Origin: Megachile rotundata
Taxonomy: Eukaryota; Arthropoda; Insecta; Hymenoptera; Megachilidae
DNA: 64,000 bases
Direction of reading: 5' to 3'
Assembly: GCF_050947335.1 (NCBI RefSeq)
Contig: NC_134993.1
Span: 11,842,001 to 11,906,000, forward strand
The notes under the pieces are model-generated. The model ran no database searches, was not told the origin of the DNA, and saw only the letters and a program-made list of their open reading frames with translations. Positions within the stretch are counted from its first letter, which is position 1. Every line of letters begins with the position of its first letter. Position numbers and translations under genes: made by a program. Shown here piece by piece: positions 24,321-36,685 of the stretch.

Positions 24321-25595
24321 TTTACTGTGTACCATATACCAAAATTAATCCACGTGTGCATGTTATCTAATTTTAAACGCAGATCTGTCAACTACCCCTC
24401 GGATAAACTGACCACCCTGTATAACTCTCCAAGTTTATCCAGTCGCGGCGGTATACGATCGCCAACGATTATTGTGACAATTTCATTTCGCATTATCCAG
24501 CCGAACGGCCAATGACTTTATCGGCGAAAACTACCTCGTTTCCCCGGCCCCCTCTCGTACCCCCTTCCAACCCCCTCCCTCGCAACGAGGCTAATACAGA
24601 GCTCGCTAAATTTCCCTTCGGGACATGTTTCGCGCATATCGAAATCCCATTTAATCGAAATTTCGAACGGACCTCGTTTACAAGGAACGGGGAGAGCACA
24701 GGCGTAGGATTTTCTGATTTTCTTTATTTACTTAACAATTTGCTGTATTGTCTCTCAAATATACTATATACATTTTTTTATCTGAAGTTTTTGATTATTA
24801 TTGAAATTATTGAAAATGTTACCTAATTTTCTATATTCTCAAATTCAATACTATATTATAAATTTAAAAATTTATATATGATTTAAATAATATATAAAAT
24901 TATTTAATTATTTTAAACCATTTAGGCTCAAATGTTTTTACTATTATATTTAATATTGTAAATATTAAAATTATGTGTATTATGGACACTAAAATTTTGT
25001 ATAATTATGTATATAAAATATTGAGTACACCACATGTATTAAATTTTTTATTACGCACTAATTAAACTTACGTTGTAATTGAAACGCCGACGTACGGTAA
25101 TTACGTACTACCCGCAGTGTAATTTTTAATTGTTCAATTTTTCCACACAGTTGTTCGAAAGTTGTAAAACGAAGGCGATGTTCGGCTACGTTGAAATATT
25201 AATTTTGTTCGCGACTCGAAACAGCGGTAACGCGTATCGTTCATTATTAACGCTCTGGTTTCGTACAACCCCTTTACCCTTTGGTGAAATCCACGCTCGT
25301 GTGATTCAATATTTCACGAGTCTCGTTTCTTCCTTATTACAGCCATTAGATCCCTTATGGTTTATTTTGGAAGTTGTTATATCTAGGCGCGTTGTTTTCG
25401 TGAAATCCCTAAATACTGAGGTCCCAAATCACGATATCCTCAACTCTCAAAATTGCAAAATATAAAAATTGATAAAATATTAAAATTAAACGATTCTAAA
25501 ATTTGTTAATCCTGAAATCACATGACTTTAAAATTCTAAAATGATGAAATCTTAAAAATCAAAATTAAAAATAAAAATCTTACGTTACTTTATTG
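24321..25595. other. AT-rich unique sequence, no gene recognised
   Basis: Unique DNA with a GC-richer patch at ~24430-24710 and a very AT-rich stretch at ~24720-25060. The 111-codon frame at 25130-25465 is the longest and has no recognised motif. Near 25405-25450 a short segment (GAAATCCCTAAATACTGAGG onward) resembles one unit of the 93-bp satellite at 49340-50150. Confidence 0.5.
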
Positions 25596-25597
25596 TA

Positions 25598-26545
25598 TTA
25601 GTCTCTTCATATATCGCCGTTTTGTATATTATACCCCTATTCATTAATTTTCTTTCCATTCACATAGACGGTGCAAAAATATATATTACTATATATATTG
25701 CAACGTGTTCTACAACTCTCTTGATATATTGCCGTTTCCATTAAAATTCCGCCATTCATTCCGTTACACCTTCTATATACAGAAATACTTAAAAATCTGA
25801 CAATATATCGTGTTGTACAACTCTCTTGATATATCGCCGTTTCCATTAAAATTCCCCCATTCATTCCGTTACAGTTTCTATTCACAGAAATACTTAAAAA
25901 TCTGACAATATGTCGTGTTGTACAACTCTCTTGATATATCGCCGTTTCCATTAAAATTCCCCCATTCATTCCGTTATAGTTTCTATACACAGAAATACTT
26001 AAAAATCTGACAATATATCGTGTTGTACAACTCTCTTGATATATCGCCGTTTCCATTAAAATTCCCCCATTCATTCCGTTATAGTTTCTATACACAGAAA
26101 TACTTAAAAATCTGACAATATATCGTGTTCTACAACTCTCTTGATATATCGCCGTTTCCTAATATTAATCTCCTATCATCAATTGATGTCCTTTTCGTAC
26201 ATACCAATCAATAAAAATTCTTTTTTGCATCATATACAACTCTCTCGATATATCGCCGTTTCCATCACAATTCTCCCATTCATTCCGTTCCTCTTTCTAT
26301 ACACAAATATTTAAATATAATAACTATACATAAATATTTAAAAATCTCACAATATATTGTGTTGTACAACTCTCTTGATACCTCGCCGTTTTTTAATATT
26401 AATCTCCTGTCAGCCGTTGAATCCCTTTTTACATAGAAATGAATAAAAATCCTATTAATAAATATCCTATAAAACGAATGAAAATGCCGTATGGTGTAAC
26501 TCTCTAGATATATCGCCGTATACGGTTCCCCTATCCGTTAGTTCC
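25598..26545 (+). repeat. GATATATCGCCGTT-core array A (forward, 9 cores)
   Basis: Nine copies of an ACAACTCTCTTGATATATC / GCCGTTT core, with GCCG at 25616, 25731, 25836, 25941, 26046, 26151, 26255, 26385 and 26516; spacing is mostly 105 bp. Spacers fall into two unrelated types: one starting CCATTAAAATTCCCCCATTC, the other starting CTAATATTAATCTCC. The flanks match array C: TATTATACCCCTATTCATTA at the left, a GTTAGTTCCC...AAGATGGT stretch at the right. The 152-codon minus frame at 25637-26095 stays open because the 105-bp unit is 35 codons. Confidence 0.93.
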
Positions 26546-28136
26546 CTCCGCTATCCACGAAGATGGTACAACGAGGATAATAATCGAAATAATTTGAAAG
26601 TTCCTGAAGATGCAAAAGTTGATTAAGGAAAGATTAATAAAAATTGTCAGAGACCCCGATCACTTTCTGCACTTAATATAATTAATTTCTAAGTTTGTGT
26701 CGCTTTAATGAGAAGGTTGATCAACTTGAAAGAATTTTGATACGGCAAAGGAAAATTCGATGAGCGTTAATGCAAAGTAAAGGATGAAACGTGAAATTTG
26801 ATGAGGATATCGTGTACAAAAATATGTTTGATATTTTGGCGCGGCATAGTTCAAGTTTCATCGTTAACGAGACATAAATTGGAAGTATATCGGTGTCGGC
26901 ATGTCATCAAGGGAACATTATGCGAGTTTCGATGCAGATTCCAGCTTACCTAGTCTCTTTGTGCTTCAAATCTTGCCACATGTATCGCATATTAATCTTA
27001 GCGTTAATATTAATGTGGAATGCACTTAAAATGGATGAGAACGTTGCATAATATTCCTGCGCGATACACTACGATTATAATAATATCGGATTTCTTACTT
27101 TTTTTGCTTTTATATGGAGTCGAAATCGCGATACAATTTCTGTTAATAAAGTTTTAAATTGTGGGATCATAAAAGAAGAGAAATTAGAATTTTAAGTTGG
27201 ATCTGTTTGATACTGAAATTGTACAAAGTTTAAAATAATACAGAAATTATAAAAATTATAAAATGAAATATAAAAGGGTAGAAAAATAAAAATATCTCCG
27301 ATAAATAACATATTGACAAAATAAGTAATCTTTCGTGCGCTCAAAGTAATTTATAAATAATTCAAAAGTTCAATCGTAACGTTAATACTAACCGAATCTT
27401 TTTATCTCATATCCAATTTAATGTCGCAGGGAGAATAATGCCGTCGCCGATGTCGATAGGATGTATCGATGATGCTCGACACCTGGTTCGGTTTTTCCGA
27501 AAAAAAGGAGAGAAGAATCTACAAGCATCGATACCCGTCACGATCGTTAATTAATCTCTATAACGCGATAGCGTATCGGAGGGAATACAAGCTACCTGTG
27601 TGCTAACGAGGTGCGCGTCATACGCGATCGATGTAATTAATAATTAGTTTCTCCATATCAAAGCGATCCTCTGAACTCTGCTTTCTCTGGAGACGTAAAT
27701 AATTATCCAATAGCCGGGACAGTAACGTAGTCAACAACGGGGGAGTTGTATGGATCGTTTGACAGAGAAAAGGATTAAAACGTGAGATCCGAGGAAGTGG
27801 AAACTGAGGAACCTGTCTACTCGAATTTGACTCGTGCTAGTTGCATTATTGGGAAATCGTGAATATAGTTGGAGATAAAGATAGGATTGTGGTAACTTTG
27901 AGACTAACGGGGGATTTTTTTTTAATCCTAGATTACTATTAAAAATGTGTTACAGATAAAATTTCATAAATTTTGTGAAGAATTTTATGGAGTCTAGTAT
28001 TAGCAAACTTTTATGTTTAATACAATGACACAACTAGAATAAATACATTAGACATTGAAGAAATAATTTAATAATAAGAAGAAAAATATATGTACTTTTG
28101 TAAAAAAAAAATAATAAGAAGCTATTATTGTTCACC
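26546..28136. other. AT-rich unique sequence, no gene recognised
   Basis: About 1.6 kb of non-repetitive DNA between array A and an inverted-repeat pair. There is no frame above 60 codons. A slightly GC-richer patch at ~27420-27800 is unremarkable. Confidence 0.55.
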
Positions 28137-29580
28137 ATTGGCCGCCATTTTGTCATATACACCAACGCCATCTTAATAACCTTGATATTTACAAGTACAT
28201 CTAAATCCAACTTCATCTCAATTGACTGTATTTATACTAAATGAAAAGTAACAATTAATATTTACAATTACTTTTAAATTTAGCAAAATAATTCACTGAC
28301 GCCATTTGGCAATGCAGTCGCCATTATCTGGTGCTCCTGACTGGCCGCCATTTTGTCATGTACACCAACGCCATCTTAATAACCTTGATATCTACAAGTA
28401 TATCAAAATCCTACAATTCCCAAATGCCAAAATTCCAAAATCCTAAAACCCCAAAACTTGAAAATCCCAAAACCCCAAAATTCCAAACTCTTCATAGCTC
28501 ATTACCTCAAACCCCAACTTCCCAAAATCCCGAAATCCCAAACAGACCTAAACTCTCCAGCAACCATCGCTGCACATTCGCAGCGTTCCATCGACCGGTC
28601 CCCCATCCGATTAATCGAATGAGCAAAGCAGTGTAACCATTCCAGATCAAAGAAAGAACCCTCCAAAGCGATGTTTCACGCGAAGATAATTTCGCAACAG
28701 GCTCCGATCGTATTCATCCTCCGTTCACGGATTAATCGTTCACAGCGAAATCCATTTCCGCGCAGAAAGGGAAATTTCACCCTCCTTTAGGCATCCACCC
28801 CCATAGAGGTACCAGCACCGGTTAATGAGGAATCTTCTTTTTACTCGAAACTTTTTGTTTCCCTTCTTTTTTTTTCATTCCATCTTCCCGCTCGCGTTTC
28901 TCCGCGAAGCCGAAAATTGGTCGACCTGACGGAGGCGCGAATAAAGAGAAAGGTCGAAGGAAAAGAGGGGAACAGGGGGCTCGCTGGAATATCGATATGC
29001 GGGCGGAGTAAAACAGAATCGAAATGAGACAGGGGGTCGGTGCTTTGAAGGGCCGCCGATCAAAGCGTGCACGGGAGAGCCACGAAAAAAACTTCTTCTC
29101 TTTTTTTTCACCCGGCGAATTCATCTCCGCCTCGTTCCGCTCGGTTATTGCTGGAACTTGCTAAATCGCCGCGCGGAAAATGGCCGCTACTCGAAAGGGT
29201 CGGCCAAGAACCCTGATGTTCGTCCGCAAAATTTTGGCAGCACTCCTCCTTTTTACTGCGATATTTATAGTTTTTATCGATATTATTCTCGCGTGCATGT
29301 GTACTGTGTTCTTGGTGAACATTTTTTAATTATTTTACTGATATTTTATTTTGCTGATAGTTATAGGAAGTTATAGTAATGTTGGATTTGCAAATAATTT
29401 TAGATATCAAGGTTCATGCGATGACGTTGGTGTGCATGACAAAATGGCGGCCTATCGTGAACGGCACGTAATGGCGACTCCACTACAAAATGGTGTCAGT
29501 GATATGTTTTGCCAAATTCTAATGCAATTGTGGATATTAATTGTTACGTTTCATTTAATATAGATGCAGTCTATTAATGT
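28137..29580. repeat. Inverted-repeat structure with GCCGCCATTTTG motifs
   Basis: The segment 28190-28405 has an inverted counterpart at 29397-29580, with roughly three-quarters of positions matching by eye. A partial direct copy of the GGCCGCCATTTTGTCAT segment also lies at 28139-28203. Matching landmarks are ACCAACGCCATCTTAATAAC, ACCTTGATAT, GTAACAATTAATAT and AGTCGCCATTA. The ~1 kb loop contains CCCCAAAA-type short repeats (28415-28545) and a GC-richer patch (28560-29160) with frames of up to 101 codons and no recognised domain. The right arm runs directly into array B. Confidence 0.75.
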
Positions 29581-29589
29581 GAAGTTAGA

Positions 29590-30275
29590 TTTAGATATAC
29601 ACAAATGGCAATATATGAAGAGAATTGCACAATAGGATGAAAACTAGGCGTTTCATCCATTGCTATCCATAAACAGGGAATTGTTTAATGATAGGAAATT
29701 AGTATTAGTAAGCGGCGATATATGAAGAGAGTTGCACAATATGATGAAAACTAGGAGTTTCATCCATTGCTATATACAAAAAGGGAATTATTAGATGATA
29801 GAAGATTCGTATTAGAAAACGGCGATATATCAAGAGAGTTGTACAACACAATATATTATGAGATTTTTAATTACTTATGTTTTAGAAAGTGGAACAGAAT
29901 GAATGAAAGAATTGTGATGGAAACGGCGATATATCGAGTGAGTTGTATATGACGCAAAATAGAATTTTTGACCATTGCTATGTATAAAAGAGACATTATT
30001 GAATGATAAGAAATTGGTATTAGAAGACGGCGATATATCGAGAGAGTTGTATATGATGCAAAATAGGACTTTTGACCACTGCTATGTATAAAAGAGACAT
30101 TATTGAATGATAAGAGATTGGTATTAGAAAACGGCGATATATCGAGAGAGTTGTATATGATATAAAATAGGATTTTTGACCACTGCTATTTATAAAAAGG
30201 GAATCATTGGATGATAGGAGATTAGTATTGAAGAACGGCGATATATCAAGAGAGTTGTAGAATTCGACCCAAAAT
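29590..30275 (-). repeat. GATATATCGCCGTT-core array B (inverted, 7 cores)
   Basis: Seven cores in reverse sense (AACGGCGATATATCGAGAG, then AGTTGTA), with CGGC at 29713, 29820, 29924, 30028, 30132 and 30236 plus a diverged first copy at ~29606. Spacing is 104-107 bp. The spacers include both types seen in arrays A and C, mostly the one carrying ATTGGTATTAGAA. No coding frame exceeds 61 codons. Confidence 0.92.
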
Positions 30276-31440
30276 AGGATTTTTGATCATAACTGTATAA
30301 AAAACGAATCAATGAATGACATGATTTGAAGTTAACAGTACGTGATTTGAATTTGACGCCACGAAATTTGAATTTGGCGCCATATATTATCACATACATT
30401 GCTACTACTTCACTGTATTCAATATTATTAAACAAACATATATATTAACCTGTTACGATACTAAATATTAACTACATTGTTCGACAAAAATTGAAATGTT
30501 CAAACATTGACGAAATGCTGTCAATATTTATAATAACCTTCCATTTCGATCGATTCCATCGAAAGTCAACTCAACTGTTTAGAGTATGTCCACTGAAATC
30601 GATTGTATTCACGATAAATATTGAACGTCCGAGGTAAATGTTGTACAATAATAAATATTGATAATACTAACAGTAGTGTACCGACTCATATTGACTCGTA
30701 TCATTACATTACGTTCATAAACAGTACATATTGAAAATATAAATTCACCAGGCAAATTTATGGATACCTCTAAATTACTAAAGCTATTAGATTAATTATT
30801 AAATTAATTTCACTTTAATAATATACTAATATTAACAATTCATAAATCAAGTTTCAGTATGTTGTACAAAAGAACATAAATCATCCCCAACTTATTGTTT
30901 TGAAGATACTTATTTTCAAAGATAAGTAGATTTTTTCTTTCAAAATTCAGAATTAAAAATTTAAAAATTTAGAACTGAAAATTTAAAAAAATTTAGAATT
31001 AAAATTTAAACAAAATTTTTAAATTTTCCTTCAAAAATTTGGAATTAATATACATAACAAAACTGAAAAAATAATTTAATTACTTCAGAACAACTCTCAA
31101 ATCCCACATCTATCTCAGAACGACCCTCACATCGAACAGGAATTTCGCAACAACCCCGCCGATCAAGTCTAACGAAATCATGTTGAGCCCGTGATTGCCA
31201 TTCGGTGGTCAGATTTAGCTCGAGAATTAGCCAGATTTCTTCAAGCCGAAGATTCAACTACGATCAAGTTTGAAAAGTAGCCGGTCCCAAGGAGACCCAA
31301 GGTATCAGCGGGGTGGCAGCGAGTAGATGTCGAGGGGAGAGGAGTGGTCGTTATACTAATTTGGCGGGTGCTCGTTAACGACCCCTTTGAGGTCATAACT
31401 TTTGCCGCAAGTCGTACACGCGTGTATGTGTGTCCCCCTC
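30276..31440. other. AT-rich unique sequence upstream of a promoter
   Basis: AT-rich non-repetitive DNA to ~31060, grading into balanced sequence. A short AAATTTAGAATT-rich stretch lies at 30940-31050. Nothing coding was recognised. Confidence 0.5.
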
Positions 31441-31560
31441 CTTCCCGCCACGTGACCACCTTGGCCGCTGTTCAGTCAGTTGGCTCCTTGAAAAGCGTCG
31501 GGACACTCGGCGCCGCGCTTCATCCCTCGGGTGCGTGGCGCGCATGCGCGGCCGATCGGC
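31441..31560 (+). promoter_or_regulatory. Candidate CpG-rich core promoter (Inr + DPE)
   Basis: In a CpG-rich island, an initiator TCAGT lies at 31472-31476. If its A (31474) is +1, GGACA at 31501-31505 sits at exactly +28, matching the DPE consensus RGWYV. Upstream is the E-box CACGTGAC (31449-31456). Downstream is the palindrome GCGCATGCGC (31540-31549), the known NRF-1/Ewg recognition sequence. No TATA box is seen. These motifs are short and could co-occur by chance, but their spacing and the coding exon ~0.6 kb downstream support a real TATA-less promoter. Confidence 0.5.
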
Positions 31561-32097
31561 GCGCGGCCTTTCGACTCGCGGAAGGGGTGGGGGTGAGAAA
31601 CGTGCTCGTCAAGCCTCGAGGAGCGCCTCGAGAGACTCAGTAAGCGCCGCGAGTCCGCCGACGACGCTCGTGTCTCGTGGCGTCTCCTGAGGTGTCGCGT
31701 CGCGTCGTTGGTGCACCTCGAAAGGATTACCCGAAACCGGCAGGATAAAATGAGAGAACGGTAGTGCCGTTAAAGTAATTACGTTAAGAGTGAAGGGAAT
31801 AAAGGTCATCGAAAACAAACAACCAGATCCTCCGGGAGAGGAGTATCCCTGGAAAGACGCCGGACAAAGACGTCTCTCAAAAGAGTTCGCTTACACTAAT
31901 TAATCGCGGCTCGTCATCGAGTGTTTGTGATCGTTCGAGATGACGAGCACCGGGACGACGATGAACGCCCGTGCGTCCCTGCTCTGATCGCCCCGGGAGC
32001 TGCTTTTTCACGGCGAGATTAAAAAACGATGCCCGACAGGAGCAAGTGAGCATCCCCCTTTTTGCGTGTTCCCCTTTTTTTCTGTGCCCGAACGGAG
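31474..32097 (+). other. Putative 5' UTR with upstream ORFs
   Basis: If transcription starts near 31474 and no intron is removed, the leader is about 620 nt, CpG-rich to ~31720. At least two short upstream frames occur: 31940-31987 (15 codons, with a second in-frame ATG at 31961) and 32029-32049 (6 codons). The TGA ending the latter (32047-32049) is also in frame with the main ATG at 32098, so translation of the main frame cannot begin farther upstream in an unspliced leader. A spliced leader is possible. Confidence 0.4.
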
Positions 32098-32152
32098 ATG
32101 TGCCCGCGACACTTGCTGCTCTGCCTGCTAGGCGTCGTCGTCATCGTGAACG
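32098..32152 (+). CDS. First coding exon: signal-peptide start of an unknown gene
   Basis: The ATG at 32098 opens MCPRHLLLCLLGVVVIVNG: a basic residue, then an uninterrupted hydrophobic core (LLLCLLGVVVIV), a typical secretory signal peptide or signal anchor. After AAC plus one G, the sequence ACG|GTGAGT gives a near-consensus donor at 32152/32153, so the intron would be phase 1. Signal-peptide exons ending in phase 1 are common in extracellular and cell-surface genes. An in-frame TGA at 32047 fixes this as the first ATG. Without splicing the frame ends at TGA after ten more codons. The gene cannot be named, and no matching second exon was recognised to the right. Chance is possible, but start, hydrophobic core, donor and promoter agree. 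Confidence 0.6.
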
Positions 32153-33194
32153 GTGAGTTTTTTTTTTACAAATTCATCTGACTGAACGTTTTTGGCCCCG
32201 TTCCTTGGAGAGGTGTCTTGCTCCTCTGTCTTTCGGGAAACTTGCCGCGATGGTTTTGTTCGCCGTGATTTACTGGCCAAACTTTCCGACGCGGATATTT
32301 TGCGACTATTCCAGGGGATGATTTACTACCCTGGATTATTTCAATGGAGATATCTGTGTTTTGTTTAGGCAAGAGTCTTGTGCGTAATTCGGGGATTTTA
32401 CGGGTTGTGGGCGATTTTGATTGCTGAGGACGATTAAATGTTAGCGGATGGATGAGACGGGGATGTATGTTAAGGGCTGATTTTTAGGAAAATTAAATTT
32501 GAGCTATTTAGAGAAAATTTTGGGAAGATTGTATCGCTGTGCGAATTGCAAATTAATTAGGTTTGTAAACAAGTTTTTATTCCACAAAAAATTCACCCTC
32601 ATATACAGTTGATGTCTTATAAAAAATTAACTTTGAAGATTTTTTTGTGACGTTCAAAATTTTTTTGACACCATGTCACATCAAGTTAGATCAATTACTA
32701 CCAAAATTTTACTTGTAGTTTTATACCAAAAATGATGGCACAGATTTGCACAAGAAATTCACGTAAGAACATCAAAGAAACAAATTACCAAAAATTTCAG
32801 AGTTAAGAATCAATTAACCCCTCAGGACGTCCAAAGCTTGATTTGTATTTAAACTTGTATCCAAACTCCTAAACAAAAGTTCTAACCAAAAAGTTGCCTA
32901 AAGGAAGAAATTAATACTAGAATTCATAGAAGAGAAGAAAAATCGAGGGTTGGATATTTTGTAAGGGTAAATGAAGAAACGCGAACTCGATGGTGCCATA
33001 AAGTGGCAGGGAAGTTTGGAGCTAACCAGCTTCTAACCGAAACTTCTTGCAAACTATTTTTTTCCCTCCCTCGACGTGTTTAACTCTAAATTACTTAATA
33101 AACTTGGAGCAACAGGAAGCTCGCTTAATCTGTTTTTACGGGGTGGGAATAGGGTTAATCCTCCGACTTGCAGGCACTGAAATTTTTCGTTACT
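32153..33194 (+). other. Start of the putative long first intron
   Basis: The sequence after the donor is AT-rich and mostly unique, with stops in all frames. No acceptor followed by a convincing exon was found here or farther right, so the intron would extend at least to the next unidentified exon. Confidence 0.4.
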
Positions 33195-33780
33195 GATACT
33201 TTATTACTGCTCTGGGGTACATGTGTGTCAGCTTAATTTTATTAGGAAGGTTTTAAAATTATTTTTACTGCGATATTTTCTATTTTAAGGAATTCGTATT
33301 CAGTATTTAGTATTTAATTTTGCTGGGAATTTTTTACCTCAAATTTAATATTCATGTTTTTCTTCAATTTTTTATTATTTTCTTACTGTTCTAGTATTAT
33401 TTTTATATTACTGTTCTAGGGTACATGTGTGTGAGCTTAATTTTATTGGGAAGGTTTTAGAATTATTTCCTCTGCGACATTTTCTATTTGTATTTTGTAT
33501 TTAAGGAATTTTGCTGGGAATTTTTTACCTCGAATTTAATATTCATGTTCTTCTTCAATTTTTTATTATTTTCTTACCGGTTTAGTATTATTTTTATATT
33601 GCTGTTCTAAGGTACGTGTGTGTGAGCTTAATTTTATTGGGAAGGTTTTAGAATTATTTCCTCTGCGACATTTTCTATTTGTATTTTGTATTTAAGGAAT
33701 TTTGCTGGGAATTTTTACCTCAAATTTAATATTCATGTTTTCCTTCAATTTTTTATTATTTTTACAAGTTTATTTTTAGT
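33195..33780 (+). repeat. Three-copy ~190-204 bp tandem repeat
   Basis: The phrase GGTACATGTGTGTGAGCTTA recurs at ~33216, ~33420 and ~33611 (third copy GTACGTG). Each is followed by TTTTATTGGGAAGGTTTTAG, AATTTTGCTGGGAATTTTT and TTAATATTCATGTT in the same order. The last two copies are nearly identical, and the first carries a ~13-bp length difference. Confidence 0.88.
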
Positions 33781-36685
33781 AAAGTTCTATGATATTTCTG
33801 GTTATTGCAACTTAGTTTAGGTGTCACTTTCGAGATACATGGACTCGACAATCTTGTATTAATTTTCTGTTATAATTTTTCAGAGTCTAGTTATAACAGA
33901 TATGATCTTAAAAATATTGGGTTAATTTGTAATTATTACTCTTGAAAGTTCTAGTTATTATATTTATAGACATACTTGCATTTAACGACGCAAACAAGAT
34001 AAGCTGAAAGACGCAAACAAGATAAGTTGAAAATGGCGAAGTGCAGAGATAGACAAATGCAAGCAAATCAATCGATATTGCGTGGGAGAAAAACAAAATT
34101 GTTTTAAAACTCTTTGCGAGACCTCGAGCGTAACAAGTTGCCATTTTGAATAATGAACGCATTGACTCAGACAAAAATTTTACAATAATTTTTTGGTTCT
34201 ATCTTATTAAAATAATTCAGTTATAATACTTGCAATAATAATCATTTAGTCACTTTAAAAAATGACACGTTTCAAAAATATCACACCAATTCTTGTATCT
34301 CCGTAACTCACAAGGGTAGTTGACAAAAGTAACTTTTTAGTAGATGTTCAAACCTAATTTTTATAAGAAGGAGAATACACGAAAAGTGAGATTAAAACGA
34401 GAGCAGATTACATATTCGTTTTAGAGAATGGATAGAATTAAGCTTGATGGGAGCTGATGCTTAAAATGGCGGGACGGAGAAAATGGCGGACGTTTTAGGC
34501 GGGAAATTTTTAGTAATCGGGTTATATTATTATATTCGGTACAATTTAGTAATTTTTAATATCATTACTAATTTATAATATTATTAATATTATTTACTAA
34601 TGGTGCGTCATGCAACAGAAACCAACTTCTCGGGCCTCGAACGATCCTCTTCCACAAATGTTCCATAACACCCAGATAATAAACCATTAACATTTTGTCC
34701 CGGGAACGAATTCCCGAAGTATTCCTTTAGAATCGTAAAAGCAAATTAACATTGTCTTCTCGAGGGACTTCTGGATCGCAATTTTTTGATTTTGGAGAGC
34801 CCGGAGATTTCCACGTAGCACTTTGGCGCTTTGTTCGAGGTTCATACTTGAAGCACCGCGTCCCATCACTAGTTACAATTGATTCCAGGAATGTACAGTT
34901 TCGTCTGGCTTTGATAACATCTCGCAATATTCAACGCTCGCAATTTGTTGCTTGCCCATGATTTTGTGACACGGACGAAAGATTCTGTCGCTATAAGTTA
35001 TTCTCGATTCCAATAATTGTTGTGTTTTGTAGGGGATACTGTTTTCAGATAACATATTTAATAGATGGCGTTGGTAGTTTTGACAAGTATGTCAAAATGA
35101 CTTACACGGTAGTGTAAATCGACATGCGAAGAAAAGAGAATGCAAGGTCAAGGTAGAAAAGCATCCCGAATGGAGATAACGAGCGTAAAATGTCTGAGCG
35201 CGGTTTAAAAGCAGTGGTCTCGTTCGAAAGAGATTTTTCGGGGGTTGTTTTACAGCAAATAGTTACAGGGCAAAATAAAACGGGGGAAGAGCCCGGGGCT
35301 AGCGTTTTTACACGTGTCGGCAGGTTTTACGCGCGGACCCTCGTTATCTGCGCGCACAGTAAGCGCGGGACAGGGACAGACAACAGCGAAGAGATGGGTG
35401 AAGCTCGCAATGGCCGAAGAAAAAGGGAGATTGTAAAAAAGCCGGCACGGATCGTAGGGTGTTAACGCGTGCATTAACGGAGCTTTCGTCGGGCAAATAA
35501 AAAACGATATGCACGTATGTACGATGGATTTTCGTGTCGATCCTAACAAAAATCTGGCCAGGTGAAAGAGCACGAGCCCGTGAAAGTGAATCAAAACGCG
35601 TTGTTCTCGATTCCTTTTATTTCTCCCCTCTTCTGCGCCGATGTCCCTTTGTCAAAACGGAGAATACCGGATCCGCTTTGGTTTGCCCGCCGATGAATGA
35701 ATGAAAATGCGTGCCATTTTTTACGGGCCTTTTACCCACGATTCTCTGTCTCGGATCAAAGGTAGGGAGGATCGATCCGCCAACGGAAATCGAGCAAACG
35801 AACGCACCGGAAAATTGCACTGTTTACGTTCAATTACTTAGGAGCGTAGCTCCGCGTGCAATAAACAAGATTACCAGCCCAATGAAATATGCAACCGCTT
35901 CGAGTTTGCTTAATTTCATTCGCGATCCAACGATGCTCAGACTTCCTTTTATCATTGCCAGATACGGGAAAATGGTCTTACATTTTGTATTATATAATTG
36001 GTCCGTTTGGTTTCCTTTTAAATCGTTTTTTATTTCAATCAATTTTTCGTAGTTTTGCTTTATTTGATTTTAGCTCTTTTCGTACCTCGAGCGAAGTGAA
36101 TTTTGGGGTATTTATTTTGAGCTCTTTTCGTACTTTCATTTTTGACACTTCTCATATTTTAATTCGCGGAAATAAATATTTATGGTAATACGGAAGATCG
36201 ATGCTAATATTTCTCTTTTAATATCTATTTCCGTTTTTTGATGTTTTGTATAACTGGTTTCATATTTTCGCGAGAAAATTCGATTAAATTCCATAAATAA
36301 ATAAACGATAGAGATAAAGTACAGGTCTGCGGTAATACACTTGTCATATATTATGATACAATTCTATATAGTCAGATTGTGTTGGCCATAAACTAAATAA
36401 ATTTCACGATTCGTTTGTTTTCAACAGTACAGTACAAAAGTATTATTCGAATATGTTATAAATGTACTTTTAACTTTCAAATGTAAATTTCAACAATGAA
36501 AACGTTTAAAAAACTGATTACACTGAAAAACGCTTGTAAGCGTTTTATGATGTTTTACGTTTATGAAATTTGAGGATTCGTGAAATTTCAAATGTGCAAA
36601 AGCTATTGAAGTATCATGTAAAAATTCGCTAAATCTGAAATTTTAGAAAACAGCTATGAAAATCTTAGGTTAGTTAATTTTATTA
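33781..36685. other. Unique sequence, no gene recognised
   Basis: About 2.9 kb of mixed sequence. A pair of AAAATGGCGG motifs lies at 34463-34490. A GC-richer island at ~35190-35900 contains frames of 91 codons (+) and 114 codons (-) in mutual overlap, plus a 113-codon plus frame at 35711-36052. None shows a recognisable domain, and the opposed frames argue against all being real. Confidence 0.45.

Noticed and set aside
25637..26095. 152-codon minus frame with 35-residue repeats in array A
   Set aside because: The 105-bp unit equals 35 codons, so one open unit keeps the whole frame open. The homologous units in arrays B and C do not maintain the frame, which argues against selection for a protein.
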